Source: Mucilaginibacter pedocola
GTDB lineage: Bacteria > Bacteroidota > Bacteroidia > Sphingobacteriales > Sphingobacteriaceae
Reading direction: 5' to 3'
DNA: 64,000 nucleotides
Assembly (NCBI RefSeq): GCF_002013915.1
Contig: NZ_MBTF01000038.1
Location: 62,001 to 126,000 of the forward strand
The translations under genes and the position numbers were made by a program. This document shows, piece after piece, positions 9,057 to 17,832 of the stretch. The notes below the pieces were generated by a model. The model made no database searches. It saw only the letters and a program-made list of their open reading frames with translations, and was not told the origin of the DNA. The first letter of the stretch is position 1, and each line of letters starts with the position of its first letter.

Positions 9057-10460
9057 TTAATAAATTATAGCGAGGGTCCTGTCATCGTGGTTACCGGGGC
9101 TCCAAAAGTCCATCCATTGCGAAAGTTCGTTGGCTATATTATCATTCGCAGCATCGAACACTACGCGTGTGCCGTCCGGGTTACCCCCATCCAAATCGTT
9201 GAAAAACTGTTTCCAGCGTTCAGGTTTTTCCAGGTTCGCTTCCACTTCAAATTTAGGGTCGTATATACCGTCGGTCATCATCACCAGGTACTTAAAATCG
9301 TCAACCAATTTAAAGTTAAAGCGGGTTGCGAATTTATCGCTCTTGAATACCTCGGGCATGGTAATAAAACGTGTGCCGCCGCCATATTCGCCAACATCCA
9401 GCCAGTTCATCAAGGTTACGCTCTCGTCCTTGCCTATCAAGGCAATGGGGCAATCGCCAACGCCGAACGACAGTATGGCGTAACCAAATCCGTATTTTTT
9501 AAACAGCGTGAATATCAGCGTGGTGTGCAATTGCGTTAGCGGCACCTGCATATCGGCAGCGCATTGCTCTAAATGCTTAAAGATATGAAAAGCCGCCGCT
9601 CCCAACTTTTCATACACCCACAGGTTTATTTTCCTGAGCGTTAGAGCATCAGCCGCTTGGTGCTGTTCTGCCAAAAGGCCGTCAAATTCCGCAAACGCAG
9701 CCGGATCTATCTTATTTTTGAAGTACGCTACCGCTGCCTTACAAGCCTCTTCCGATCCTTTGCGCGAGTATTCGGCGCTCCCGGCACCATCGGCCAACAC
9801 AACCTGGCCCCAGCCCGAAGCATGCTGTAACCACCTGAAGCCATCGTCTCTGAAAGAGCCTTTATTAGCGTGCGATCTTCCGCGTTTTGAGGCCACAACT
9901 ATTTTTTTATCGCCAAGTGCCCCAAAACTGGTAATATCGTCCTCTTTCCAATAAGTATCGTGTGTATCGCTCGGGATATTTTTCCATAACGACCGTGCAT
10001 CCGGGTTAACTATCAGCGAGGCAATTTTTTCATACTGTGCCTCAACGCCCCCTTCCTGTGTTAGTTTATAGCTTATAATAAACTTGTGGTCGCCGCTGCT
10101 AACGGGCATGCCCGATATGGTATTTGTACTGCTATCAAACTGCAAGCCTATCTCATTTAAGCCGGCTATATCAACAATGGCTACATCGCTCCAGCGCAAC
10201 TGCTGCCTGTCTATAACAAATTGATATGGTTTACCAACCATACCATTAGGGATGCTTAAGTTTTGGTCTTGTATATCCTGTACCCTGTTACGGATCTGCC
10301 AATTCTCCATAAGCTTTTTTTGGTTCTGCAGTATTTGCTCAATAATATTTTGATTGTGTTCCGAATCGCAAAATGTATCAAAAAATCCGCTCCGGTTGTC
10401 GGGTACGGTAATGTTATTTGCCGATAACAACGTTTTTAAATAGGCTTTTGCGCTGCTCAT
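9057..10460 (-). CDS. PP2C-family protein phosphatase with N-terminal Ig-like domain
   Basis: A 467-aa metal-dependent phosphatase. PP2C motifs are present: LADGAGSAEYSRKG with the first metal-binding Asp, then SFGVGDCPIALI, VMMTDGIYD and DDRTLAII near the C-terminus, so it is probably active. Residues about 65-145 look like a small Ig/He_PIG-type beta domain, with a pattern like GKPYQFVID ... SGMPVSSGDHKF, which is more usual in surface proteins. No signal peptide is seen, so the enzyme should be cytosolic. It is 1 bp from the vWA/zinc-ribbon gene and 3 bp from the kinase. The likely role is to reverse the kinase. Confidence 0.85.
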   Translation of the reverse strand: MSSAKAYLKTLLSANNITVPDNRSGFFDTFCDSEHNQNIIEQILQNQKKLMENWQIRNRVQDIQDQNLSIPNGMVGKPYQFVIDRQQLRWSDVAIVDIAGLNEIGLQFDSSTNTISGMPVSSGDHKFIISYKLTQEGGVEAQYEKIASLIVNPDARSLWKNIPSDTHDTYWKEDDITSFGALGDKKIVVASKRGRSHANKGSFRDDGFRWLQHASGWGQVVLADGAGSAEYSRKGSEEACKAAVAYFKNKIDPAAFAEFDGLLAEQHQAADALTLRKINLWVYEKLGAAAFHIFKHLEQCAADMQVPLTQLHTTLIFTLFKKYGFGYAILSFGVGDCPIALIGKDESVTLMNWLDVGEYGGGTRFITMPEVFKSDKFATRFNFKLVDDFKYLVMMTDGIYDPKFEVEANLEKPERWKQFFNDLDGGNPDGTRVVFDAANDNIANELSQWMDFWSPGNHDDRTLAIIY

Positions 10461-10461
10461 T

Positions 10462-11514
10462 TTATCCCTGCGCCCTTCCTATATCCATACTGCCATCGCC
10501 AACCCCATAGTAGCCTATGTTGCCGCACCAGGGGCATGTTTGCTGTTCACGGTCGTCAATACAATGTATCTTACCACAGGCGCAAACAGCCACGCCATAA
10601 GGGTTGGCACAGCTGGGGCAATTAGGAAAACCCACCAGCTCGCTCGAATTGATCTTGTTAGCCGCGGCTGAGCTGTCGGAGAGTTCTTCATAAGTACCAT
10701 CTACCTGGTAACCGCCCACCAGGCGGTAAGATAAGGTATTGAGGCCGAGCCCCGGTATATCGCTTTCGCCAACATGTTTCCGGTACTTGATGAGGTACTG
10801 CCTCTTACTGTTCTGGCATTTGCCGGCAAGCACAACAAAATTATTATCGGTAACCGGCAGGTTTGGTTTTTCTTTAGTCAGATCGATCTTTGATAGCGGC
10901 GTTCCTTTCAGGTTGGCCAGTTCAAAATCCGAACCGCTGCTTTCAACGCTTACGCTGGTTGTTTTTATAGAATCGGTTACCCATTTAAAAAATTGCTTAT
11001 ATGCGTTTTGGTCTGCATTTTTAAACGAAAGAACATTCTCAGTAAGTTGAGACAAAATGTGGTTATCGGCCTCGTTACCAAAAGATACTGCCACCATATT
11101 GGCAGATCGCTGCCAGTTACGCTTCCACTCGCCGATGGCCGCAGAGCTGTCTTCTGTTGGTACGCCATCTGTAAATAAAAAAACCAGTGGCTTCCAGTCG
11201 CCTTTTTGCTCAAAAGTGGTTTTTACAATATTCTTTCGTAATTCATACATCAGGTGCCCCAGCCCCTTACTTAACGAAGTACCGCTCCCCACCGGAAACC
11301 GGGGCGGGTAAAAATTAACTATCTCTTGTAAGGGCACAAGCGTTTTTGCCTGCCCTGCGAATACGATAATTGATATCCATGCCGTTTCGATAGCATAAGG
11401 ATCGGCCTTTAAGGCCTTGATAATTGTTGCCAGGCCTTCTTCCACCAACTGTATGGGCTCGCCCACCATTGATTCGGATACATCGATAAGGAAATAAACA
11501 GGTAATCGTCTCAT
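10462..11514 (-). CDS. TerY-like vWA protein with C-terminal zinc ribbon
   Basis: A 350-aa protein. The N-terminal von Willebrand A domain has a MIDAS metal site (DVSES at 11-15, later TDG). The C-terminus carries a cysteine-rich zinc ribbon (CPSC, CACG, CPWCG, about 295-335), as in TerY-C proteins. It starts MRRLPVYFLIDVSES and is clearly related to the two shorter vWA proteins upstream. It is the vWA member nearest the phosphatase and kinase, so it is the likely partner in the TerY-P triad, binding metal-dependent ligands or holding the complex together. Confidence 0.8.
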   Translation of the reverse strand: MRRLPVYFLIDVSESMVGEPIQLVEEGLATIIKALKADPYAIETAWISIIVFAGQAKTLVPLQEIVNFYPPRFPVGSGTSLSKGLGHLMYELRKNIVKTTFEQKGDWKPLVFLFTDGVPTEDSSAAIGEWKRNWQRSANMVAVSFGNEADNHILSQLTENVLSFKNADQNAYKQFFKWVTDSIKTTSVSVESSGSDFELANLKGTPLSKIDLTKEKPNLPVTDNNFVVLAGKCQNSKRQYLIKYRKHVGESDIPGLGLNTLSYRLVGGYQVDGTYEELSDSSAAANKINSSELVGFPNCPSCANPYGVAVCACGKIHCIDDREQQTCPWCGNIGYYGVGDGSMDIGRAQG

Positions 11515-11526
11515 GGAAAATAAGAT

Positions 11527-12156
11527 TTATCTAAAATTTACCGAACTTACATACACCGCGCCCGGGCCGGCAACCCGCATCATTGAAAGGCCTTCGCCAC
11601 CAAAAAAATTCGTCCCCGAAAAATGAGGCGTAAGCTGGTTGTGCATCTCTGCCCCCATAGCAATAAAGCTTTTCTCATCAATATACACCACTTCCCCCGG
11701 TTTTAGGTCGAGGGTAATTGGGGTGCCTATGGCATCAAGAAAAACGGTACAAAAGCCGGTTATTTTTTGAAGGATTGGCCCGTTACCGCCAATAAACGAG
11801 GTGATGTTGAATTTAAAATCGATATCAACCTTGCCCGAAGACGCTACGTAACTGCCTGCTTTGCATATAATACCACCGGGCAACGTTTTAAGGTTAACGG
11901 GCAACAAACCAACTTTGCCTGCCAGCACCAGTTTCTTTGGCAAGGGGTGGTTATTTACAAGGTCTACCATAAACAGGCTCTCGCCCGATAGGGTGCGTTT
12001 TATCATACCGGCTATACCGTTGCCTAATACGTTTAAGGTTGAGGCAATACCCTCTTCATAGTAAATAAGTGCGCCGCGTTCGCAGTAAAACTGTTCTTGC
12101 TTTGATAGTTCTACCTGCAGGCATTTATAATCGTGGCCTATGAGTTTTACATTCAT
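11527..12156 (-). CDS. AIM24 / TIGR00266 family protein
   Basis: A 209-aa protein of the AIM24 family, a double beta-sandwich fold of unknown biochemistry found in bacteria and mitochondria. Family features include the glycine-rich segments GNGIAGMIKRTLSGES and ISFGG-like loops near the end (HFSGTNFFGGEGLSMM). It has no signal peptide or membrane segment. It sits between two vWA genes with gaps of 12 and 7 bp, so it is part of the ter transcript. AIM24-like proteins recur in Ter gene neighbourhoods; the specific job here is unknown. Confidence 0.7.
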   Translation of the reverse strand: MNVKLIGHDYKCLQVELSKQEQFYCERGALIYYEEGIASTLNVLGNGIAGMIKRTLSGESLFMVDLVNNHPLPKKLVLAGKVGLLPVNLKTLPGGIICKAGSYVASSGKVDIDFKFNITSFIGGNGPILQKITGFCTVFLDAIGTPITLDLKPGEVVYIDEKSFIAMGAEMHNQLTPHFSGTNFFGGEGLSMMRVAGPGAVYVSSVNFR

Positions 12157-12163
12157 GCAAGCT

Positions 12164-12799
12164 TTATATTACCAAATGTATATCCTGTGGCGGCGGGGGC
12201 AGCGAAATACTGTCTGTTGTACCCATGCTTTTATTGCCTTGCTCAATAGTGTCTGATACCCATCTAAAAAATTGCTTCAGGGTGTTGCTATCAGCGGTAT
12301 CTAAATGCACAACGGTATCGGTAAGTTCCTTCAGCATCATATCATTTGCATTATGGCCGGCTGCGCAAGCTACTATGGCGCCAAAATTTAACGACTGTAT
12401 CTTGGGTATCATTTCCCGGTAAAGTAATATATCCGAAGGTTTACCGTCGGTAAACAGAAACAATAAGGGTTTCCAATCTGCTTTTTGTGTGGCGGTACCT
12501 TTTTGCACCCCGGTGCGTACTTTTTCGTAAAGCATCTCTAAGGCCATGCCTGTATGTGTAGGCCCGCTTTGCGGGCAGCTTATCTCGGGCAGCTGAAAAT
12601 TAACCAGTTCGGTGAGTGGCATCAGTTCGGTTATATCACGGTTGAAGGTGATCATACTTATCCATAACGAATCAAGTGCCTGGGCATCGGTACGTAAGGT
12701 GTTGATCATGCCACTCAACGCGTTATTCAACGCCTGAATGGGTTCACCAAACATGGAGCCCGATGTATCCAATAAAAAATATACCGGCAGTCTTCTCAT
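12164..12799 (-). CDS. TerY-like vWA protein (short)
   Basis: A 211-aa single-domain vWA protein with an intact MIDAS (DTSGS at 11-15, LFTDGKPSD in the middle). It is a paralogue of the next gene upstream and of the longer zinc-ribbon vWA protein, but ends after the domain with a proline-rich tail (PPPPQD). Cytosolic. It probably binds a divalent metal and another Ter protein. Confidence 0.8.
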   Translation of the reverse strand: MRRLPVYFLLDTSGSMFGEPIQALNNALSGMINTLRTDAQALDSLWISMITFNRDITELMPLTELVNFQLPEISCPQSGPTHTGMALEMLYEKVRTGVQKGTATQKADWKPLLFLFTDGKPSDILLYREMIPKIQSLNFGAIVACAAGHNANDMMLKELTDTVVHLDTADSNTLKQFFRWVSDTIEQGNKSMGTTDSISLPPPPQDIHLVI

Positions 12800-12820
12800 A
12801 CACGTAATTTTTTAAGGTTT

Positions 12821-13459
12821 CTACACCACAATGTTTAATTCGGCAGGCGGCGGTGGCAATTCATTTAAGCCAACAACCTCTTTGCCGGAGTCTTCAACTT
12901 TGGTTGATGTAACACCTATCGAGGCCGTAACCCAGGTAAAGAATTTGGCAATACTTTGGCTACCGGCGGTATCAAGGCTCACCACATTTTCTGTGATCTG
13001 CTTTAACACACCTGTATCGGCCCCATGCCCGGCCGCGCAGGCAACAGTAAATGCCACTTTGCGTTTTTTAAATTCGGTTAGTCCGGTTTGCCAGCTATCA
13101 GTAGGTATACCATCGGTCATGATAAACACCAATGGCTTCCAGTCGCCACGCTGATCCATCGTAGTTTTTGTTACTTCGGTATCTATACATTGGCTTACGG
13201 TGTTTAAAGCAGCCCCAAGTGCTGTTGTGCCGCTTGCTTTTATATCCACCATCTGGAATGAGGCCAGATCGGTAAGCGGTACCACTTGTTTGGCCACGCT
13301 ATCAAAAGTTATCACGCTGATGTAAGCCGTTTCGATTGCCTGCGGGTTTTGGCGCAGCGAACTGATCATTACCTGTACGCCGTTTTTCACTGCCTCTATA
13401 GGCTCGCCGCTCATAGAGCCCGAGGTATCAAGTAATAAATAAACCGGTAGTTTTCTCAT
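12821..13459 (-). CDS. TerY-like vWA protein (short)
   Basis: A 212-aa vWA domain protein. MIDAS DTSGS at 11-15, with GTTAL and MTDGIPTD supplying the other metal-binding loops. It ends in a short proline-rich tail (ELPPPPAE) like its downstream paralogue, so the pair arose by duplication. It lies 9 bp behind the first TerD-family gene and links the TerD block to the vWA block. Confidence 0.82.
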   Translation of the reverse strand: MRKLPVYLLLDTSGSMSGEPIEAVKNGVQVMISSLRQNPQAIETAYISVITFDSVAKQVVPLTDLASFQMVDIKASGTTALGAALNTVSQCIDTEVTKTTMDQRGDWKPLVFIMTDGIPTDSWQTGLTEFKKRKVAFTVACAAGHGADTGVLKQITENVVSLDTAGSQSIAKFFTWVTASIGVTSTKVEDSGKEVVGLNELPPPPAELNIVV

Positions 13460-13468
13460 GTCGAAATA

Positions 13469-14020
13469 TTAGTTATATTTATTCAGATAATCTTGTAAAC
13501 CGCCCTTCATACCTGCACCAACGGCCTCAAAGCGCCAGGTGCCTTCGCGCTGGTATATACGCCCAAACTCTACAGCAGTTTCTATGGAGAAGTCTTCTTC
13601 CAGTTCGTATTTCAGTATCTCATGCTCGGTGGCCGAATCAAAAATACGCACAAAGGAATTGCGTACCTGGCCAAAGTTTTGCCGGCGGTTTTCGGCCTCG
13701 TGAATAGTAACTACAATGCAAATCTCTTTAACCCGCGGATCTATCTTCGAGAGGTCTACCCTAAGTTGTTCATCGTCTCCGTCGCCCGCCCCGGTTAAAT
13801 TATCCCCTGTATGTTCAACAGCGCCATCCGGCGACCGTAAATTATTATAAAAAACAAAGTGCTCGTCGGTTACTAACTTCTTATTATCGCCCAGCATAAA
13901 TACCGAAGCATCCAGGTCAAAATCAAACCCTGTAGATTGATTTGTATCCCAACCTAAACCAATGGTAAATTTTGGTGCATTGATGTTTTCGCGTTGCCCC
14001 TTTTGAAGATTGATGGCCAT
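13469..14020 (-). CDS. TerD family protein
   Basis: A 183-aa TerD-domain protein. It shows the usual start MAINLQKGQR, the GLGWD segment, the FDFDLDAS calcium-site segment and GDGDDE at the second acidic site. TerD-family proteins bind calcium and are needed for tellurite, phage and stress tolerance in classical ter clusters. It follows another TerD gene after 40 bp. No TerC membrane protein is in the window, so this is not the classical tellurite operon. Confidence 0.88.
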   Translation of the reverse strand: MAINLQKGQRENINAPKFTIGLGWDTNQSTGFDFDLDASVFMLGDNKKLVTDEHFVFYNNLRSPDGAVEHTGDNLTGAGDGDDEQLRVDLSKIDPRVKEICIVVTIHEAENRRQNFGQVRNSFVRIFDSATEHEILKYELEEDFSIETAVEFGRIYQREGTWRFEAVGAGMKGGLQDYLNKYN

Positions 14021-14060
14021 ATTAGATACGTTTTATAGATGTTTATATTCCGTTTTAGTG

Positions 14061-14732
14061 CTACTGAATGTACTTTTTTAGCAAATCGACAAAGTTGTCG
14101 GTTGAATGTGGCTCGCCTATAGCCCGAAACTTCCACGAATTATCTTTGCGGTATGCTTCTGCAAATACCATTGAACACATGCCATTATAGGTGCTATCGC
14201 CGGATAAGCTGAATTTGGCTATCTCATTCCCCTTTCCGTCAACCGCGCGGATAAAGGCGTTTTCAACCATGCCAAAATGCTGGTTATTGGCTTTACCCTG
14301 GTATATAGCTACTACAAAAACTATTTTTTGATACTGCTGCCCCAAATCGTTAAGCTTAACTATTATCTGCTCATCATCACCATCGCCCGCGCCGGTTCTG
14401 TTATCGCCGGTTAGCCAAATATGGCCCGAGGGATGTTTCATGGAGTTAAAAAAGACCACATCGCCTTCGTAAAGCCCAATATTGCGCCCATTTGATGCCT
14501 GCACAGTTCTGCCAAGGTTGGCCACGCGGCCGTTCGCATCCAGCAAAAAAGCAATAGCATCAAGGTCATATTCTTCTTCCTGGCCGCCGCCAAAAAGTTT
14601 GCCTAAAAACCCGCTGCTTTTTTGCCTAACGTCCCATCCTAAGCCAATGGTAACCATCGAGAGGTCATAATCTCCCCCTTTATCGTTTTTGCGCAGATCA
14701 ATGGTCTGCCCTTTTACCAAATTTATTGCCAT
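14061..14732 (-). CDS. TerD family protein with an inserted loop
   Basis: A 223-aa TerD-domain protein, about 40 residues longer than its neighbours because of a loop after GLGWD (FLGKLFGGGQEEE) and a longer acidic hairpin. The calcium-binding segments are kept: EYDLDAIAF and GAGDGDDEQ. Its length and insertion recall the TerZ/TerX type. It is 6 bp from the TerA-like gene. Confidence 0.85.
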   Translation of the reverse strand: MAINLVKGQTIDLRKNDKGGDYDLSMVTIGLGWDVRQKSSGFLGKLFGGGQEEEYDLDAIAFLLDANGRVANLGRTVQASNGRNIGLYEGDVVFFNSMKHPSGHIWLTGDNRTGAGDGDDEQIIVKLNDLGQQYQKIVFVVAIYQGKANNQHFGMVENAFIRAVDGKGNEIAKFSLSGDSTYNGMCSMVFAEAYRKDNSWKFRAIGEPHSTDNFVDLLKKYIQ

Positions 14733-14738
14733 AATTTA

Positions 14739-15332
14739 TTAGTCTTTACTGCCAACTGTCCATTTAAACCCAAACTTGTAATATTCATCTGCATCCTGGT
14801 GCCCGTTAAAATAACGGGCCTCTTTCTGTATCGATAATTGGCCGTCTTTATTTTCTATAAGCGCGGCGGCACAAAATGGTTTTCCGGCACCGGCATTATC
14901 CAGTTGAAGGGTAACCTCTTCCCCGTTGCTGATTTTAAAGAACATACGTCCGTTCACCGAATTGAAGTCCTTTGCTCCTGCATATATCAAACCAAAAAAC
15001 ATGATGCGTTTGATCAACTCGGGTTTAAGTACATGCATATTTTCGCCGTCGGCAGCCGCACCGCTCCTATCGTCTTTATCTAAAAAGATAAATGGCAAGG
15101 CTGTTTTTGAGCCAAAACTATTACCCAAAGGTTGAATAACCCCTTTTTGTCCTGTAGTTAATTCAAACATACAACCAAGGTCAAGATCGGCCCCGGCTTT
15201 GTTAAGGAAAGAGAAAAACCCCGTCTTTTTTTCTTCCGACCAATTCAGGTTGGCATGAATATTTAGTTGTTGCCCCGGTTTGGTAAGGTCAATAGCATGC
15301 TTATCGCCGCCTTTGCTCAGGTTGATGGCCAT
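14739..15332 (-). CDS. TerA-like TerD-superfamily protein, calcium site not conserved
   Basis: A 197-aa protein sharing the MAINLSKG start and general strand order of TerD proteins, but more divergent. In place of the GDGDDE acidic loop it reads DRSGAAADGENMHV, and the DLDA segment is ADLDLGCMF. This is the pattern expected of the TerA-like branch. Gaps of 6 bp on both sides show it belongs to the same transcript. It may heteromerise with the calcium-binding TerD proteins; that is inference. Confidence 0.72.
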   Translation of the reverse strand: MAINLSKGGDKHAIDLTKPGQQLNIHANLNWSEEKKTGFFSFLNKAGADLDLGCMFELTTGQKGVIQPLGNSFGSKTALPFIFLDKDDRSGAAADGENMHVLKPELIKRIMFFGLIYAGAKDFNSVNGRMFFKISNGEEVTLQLDNAGAGKPFCAAALIENKDGQLSIQKEARYFNGHQDADEYYKFGFKWTVGSKD

Positions 15333-15338
15333 GGTATA

Positions 15339-15914
15339 TTATTTTATGATTTGCCCTTTAAAATATTTACCTAAAAAGAAGGCCAGGTCTTCTTTGTAAC
15401 CAATACCCGAAGCTTCGAATTTCCAATTGCCATCCTTTTTATACAACCGCCCAAACTCTATCCCGGTTTCTATGGAGAAGTCTTCGTCTAACTCGTATTT
15501 GGCTATTTCGCTACCATTGGCTTCGTCAACTATACGAATATAGGCATCCCTTACCTGGCCATAATTCTGTCGCCTTGCAGCTCCATCATGAATGGTTACT
15601 ACAAACAATATCTCGGTAATTCTCGGGTCTACTTTATCAAGCTCAACACTAATCACTTCGTCATCTCCACCATCGCTGTTTCCGCCGGTAGGGTCGTCGC
15701 CGGAATGCTTTAATGCACCATCCGGAGATTGGGTGTTACCATAAAAAATGAAAAATTCTTCTTCGGGGATAAGGCGTCCGGCACCAATCATAATAGCCGA
15801 CGCATCAAGGTCGAAATCAAAACCGGTACCTTCATTAGGGTTCCAGCCTAAGCCCACACTAATTTTCGATAGGCCAATATTTATTCGTTGACCCTTCTGT
15901 AAATTGATAGCCAT
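15339..15914 (-). CDS. TerD family protein, first gene of the ter operon
   Basis: A 191-aa TerD-domain protein with GLGWN, FDFDLDAS and a GDDEV-type acidic loop preceded by a serine/glycine insertion (GGNSDGGDDE). It is closely related to the 183-aa paralogue. As the first gene of the thirteen-gene run it lies next to the promoter region. A perfect 18-bp inverted repeat starts 93 bp upstream. Confidence 0.88.
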   Translation of the reverse strand: MAINLQKGQRINIGLSKISVGLGWNPNEGTGFDFDLDASAIMIGAGRLIPEEEFFIFYGNTQSPDGALKHSGDDPTGGNSDGGDDEVISVELDKVDPRITEILFVVTIHDGAARRQNYGQVRDAYIRIVDEANGSEIAKYELDEDFSIETGIEFGRLYKKDGNWKFEASGIGYKEDLAFFLGKYFKGQIIK

Positions 15915-16006
15915 GTGAAAATTATAATATTGATATATAAATAAAGTGAAATTTTATTCGCTCAGCGGGGGATATTTGTGAATAAGGTTCCAAGGGTGAA
16001 TGTAGG

Positions 16007-16048
16007 ATTTAATTATTTCAAATTCTGTAAAATTTGAAATAATTAAAT
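16007..16048. repeat. perfect 18-bp inverted repeat upstream of the ter operon
   Basis: The left arm ATTTAATTATTTCAAATT (16007-16024) is the exact reverse complement of the right arm (16031-16048), with a 6-nt spacer CTGTAA. It lies between the divergent ter operon and drug-exporter genes, 93 bp from the first terD gene. There is no T-run to make it a normal terminator. It could be an operator for a dimeric regulator, or a cruciform-forming site. The rest of 15915-16275 holds no gene. Confidence 0.8.
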
Positions 16049-16230
16049 GTTAACAACTTACCGCAGTTTTAACACTCGCCCCTGTTCAGCTAAGGGCCCT
16101 AAAGGCCATCTCAACAAAATACTCGCCTGCCTCATTTTCATCTTACTTACTATCTGGCACTGCTATATCAGGAAAGCATTACCGGCCATCTCAATATCAT
16201 AAAATCAAACAAACAATCCAAACAAATGTT

Positions 16231-16255
16231 TTAATCAAACGATTGAATAATTTTG
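16231..16255 (+). promoter_or_regulatory. operator-like palindrome overlapping the exporter promoter
   Basis: TTAATCAAACGATTGAATAA (16231-16250) is an imperfect palindrome around AACGA, of the kind TetR repressors bind. It overlaps TAATTTTG (16248-16255), an exact match to the Bacteroidota -7 consensus TAnnTTTG. The exporter ATG is 20 bp further on. Binding here by the TetR product at 17884 would block transcription. Confidence 0.5.
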
Positions 16256-16275
16256 TCGAGTAAATTTTATCAACC

Positions 16276-17824
16276 ATGGCAGAAACGGGTTTCAGGAAAT
16301 GGATCATCACCATTACCGTTGTAACAGCATCATTATTAGAGTTGATCGATACCACGATCGTCAACGTCTCTATCCCCCAAATACAAGGAAATCTTGGGGC
16401 AACCATTACCGACACCGCCTGGGTGGTTACCGGGTACAGCGTGGCTAATGTTATCATTTTACCAATGTCGGGGTGGTTAAGCAGCTTTTTTGGCCGCAAA
16501 AATTATTTCGCTATCTCTATTATCATCTTTACCATCGCATCTTTTCTTTGCGGCAATTCGCAAACGCTTACCGAGCTTTGTGGCGTTCCGCATTTTGCAG
16601 GGTTTGGCGGGTGGTGGCCTATTGTCTACGGCGCAAGCTATCTTACTGGAAACATGGCCGCCCGAGCAAGTGGGTACCGCCACGGCCATCTTCGGGTTGG
16701 GGGCAGTTTTTGGTCCTACCGTTGGCCCTACCATCGGCGGGTATATCAACGATCATGCATCGTGGCAATGGATATTTTATGTTAACATCCCCGTGGGTTG
16801 CCTGGCGCTTGTTGGGACGCTGATGTACATCCGGCCAACCCCATCAACCGGGAAAGACGAGCCTATAGACTGGTGGGGCATTGCGTTGTTAGCCATTGCT
16901 GTGGGCAGCCTGCAAACAATACTCGAAAAAGGCGAAGACGAAGATTGGTTCGCACAACCTTATATCATTGTGCTAACCGTGGCAGCGGTTATAGGCACGT
17001 TGCTGTTTATCTGGCGCGAGCTTAGTACCGACCACCCCATTGTTAATTTCAAGATCATGCGACACCGCAGCTTCTCTATGGGGATGATCACCTCGTTTGT
17101 GCTGGGCCTTGGCTTGTATGGGTCAAACTATGTGTTTCCGCTGTTCACGCAAAGCTTGCTGGGTTTTTCGGCGCAGCAAAGTGGCGAAATACTGTTTCCG
17201 GGTGGTTTGTTCACCGTATTTTGTATGCCCTTTGTGGGTATTATGCTGAATAAAGGCGTACCCGCACAGTTAATGGCTGTTACGGGGATGATCTTGTTCT
17301 ACATATGTTCTATCATGCTAAGCCACTCCACGTTATCATCCGGAACCGGCGATTTCTTTTGGCCGCTGGCCATACGCGGTATAGGTTTAGCCTTGCTATT
17401 TGTGCCGTTGACTACCTTGGCCATAGGCAGCCTTCGCGGTGCCGAGATTGGGCAGGGCGCGGGTTTAAATAACATGATGCGCCAATTGGGCGGCTCCTTT
17501 GGTATTGCCGGTTTAAATACGCTCATTCACATCAGGCAAGCCGTGCATCGCAATAACCTGCTGGTGAATATCACACCTTACAATTCGGCACTCACAGAAA
17601 GGCTGAATATACTGGTACAGGGATTCCGGGCTAAGGGCCGCTCGGTTATGGATGCCACGCAAATGGCCTACGCCGCCATAGAGCGTTCGGTGCAAAAACA
17701 AAGCCTGCTTTTGAGTTATAATGATGCCTACTGGATAGTTGGCATAGTGATGCTCTGTGCCATTCCGCTGGTTTTTCTACAGCCCTTTGTGAAGGGCCAG
17801 AAAGCCGTTGCCGATACGCATTAA
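16276..17824 (+). pseudogene. DHA2-family (EmrB/QacA) drug exporter, frameshifted
   Basis: A 14-helix major-facilitator drug:H+ antiporter. The N-terminal part (MAETGFRKW, ELIDTTIVNVSIPQIQ, WVVTGYSVANVI) is in one frame to about 16576. The rest (VAFRILQGLAGGGLL, then the remaining helices to the stop) is in the next frame. One surplus base in CTTT at 16576-16579 explains it; removing it gives 515 aa, a normal family length, reading TELVAFRILQG. As given, the first frame runs on to 16785 with unrelated sequence. It may be a recent mutation or a sequencing error, since the downstream frame shows no other damage. Regulation is probably by the TetR gene just downstream. Confidence 0.75.
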
Positions 17825-17832
17825 CACTTACC

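Noticed and set aside
1215-15914. A classical tellurite-resistance operon
   Set aside because: TerD, TerY-like and TerA-like genes are present, but no TerC membrane protein and no stand-alone TerB; the kinase, phosphatase, ATPase and helicase fit the wider Ter stress network better.
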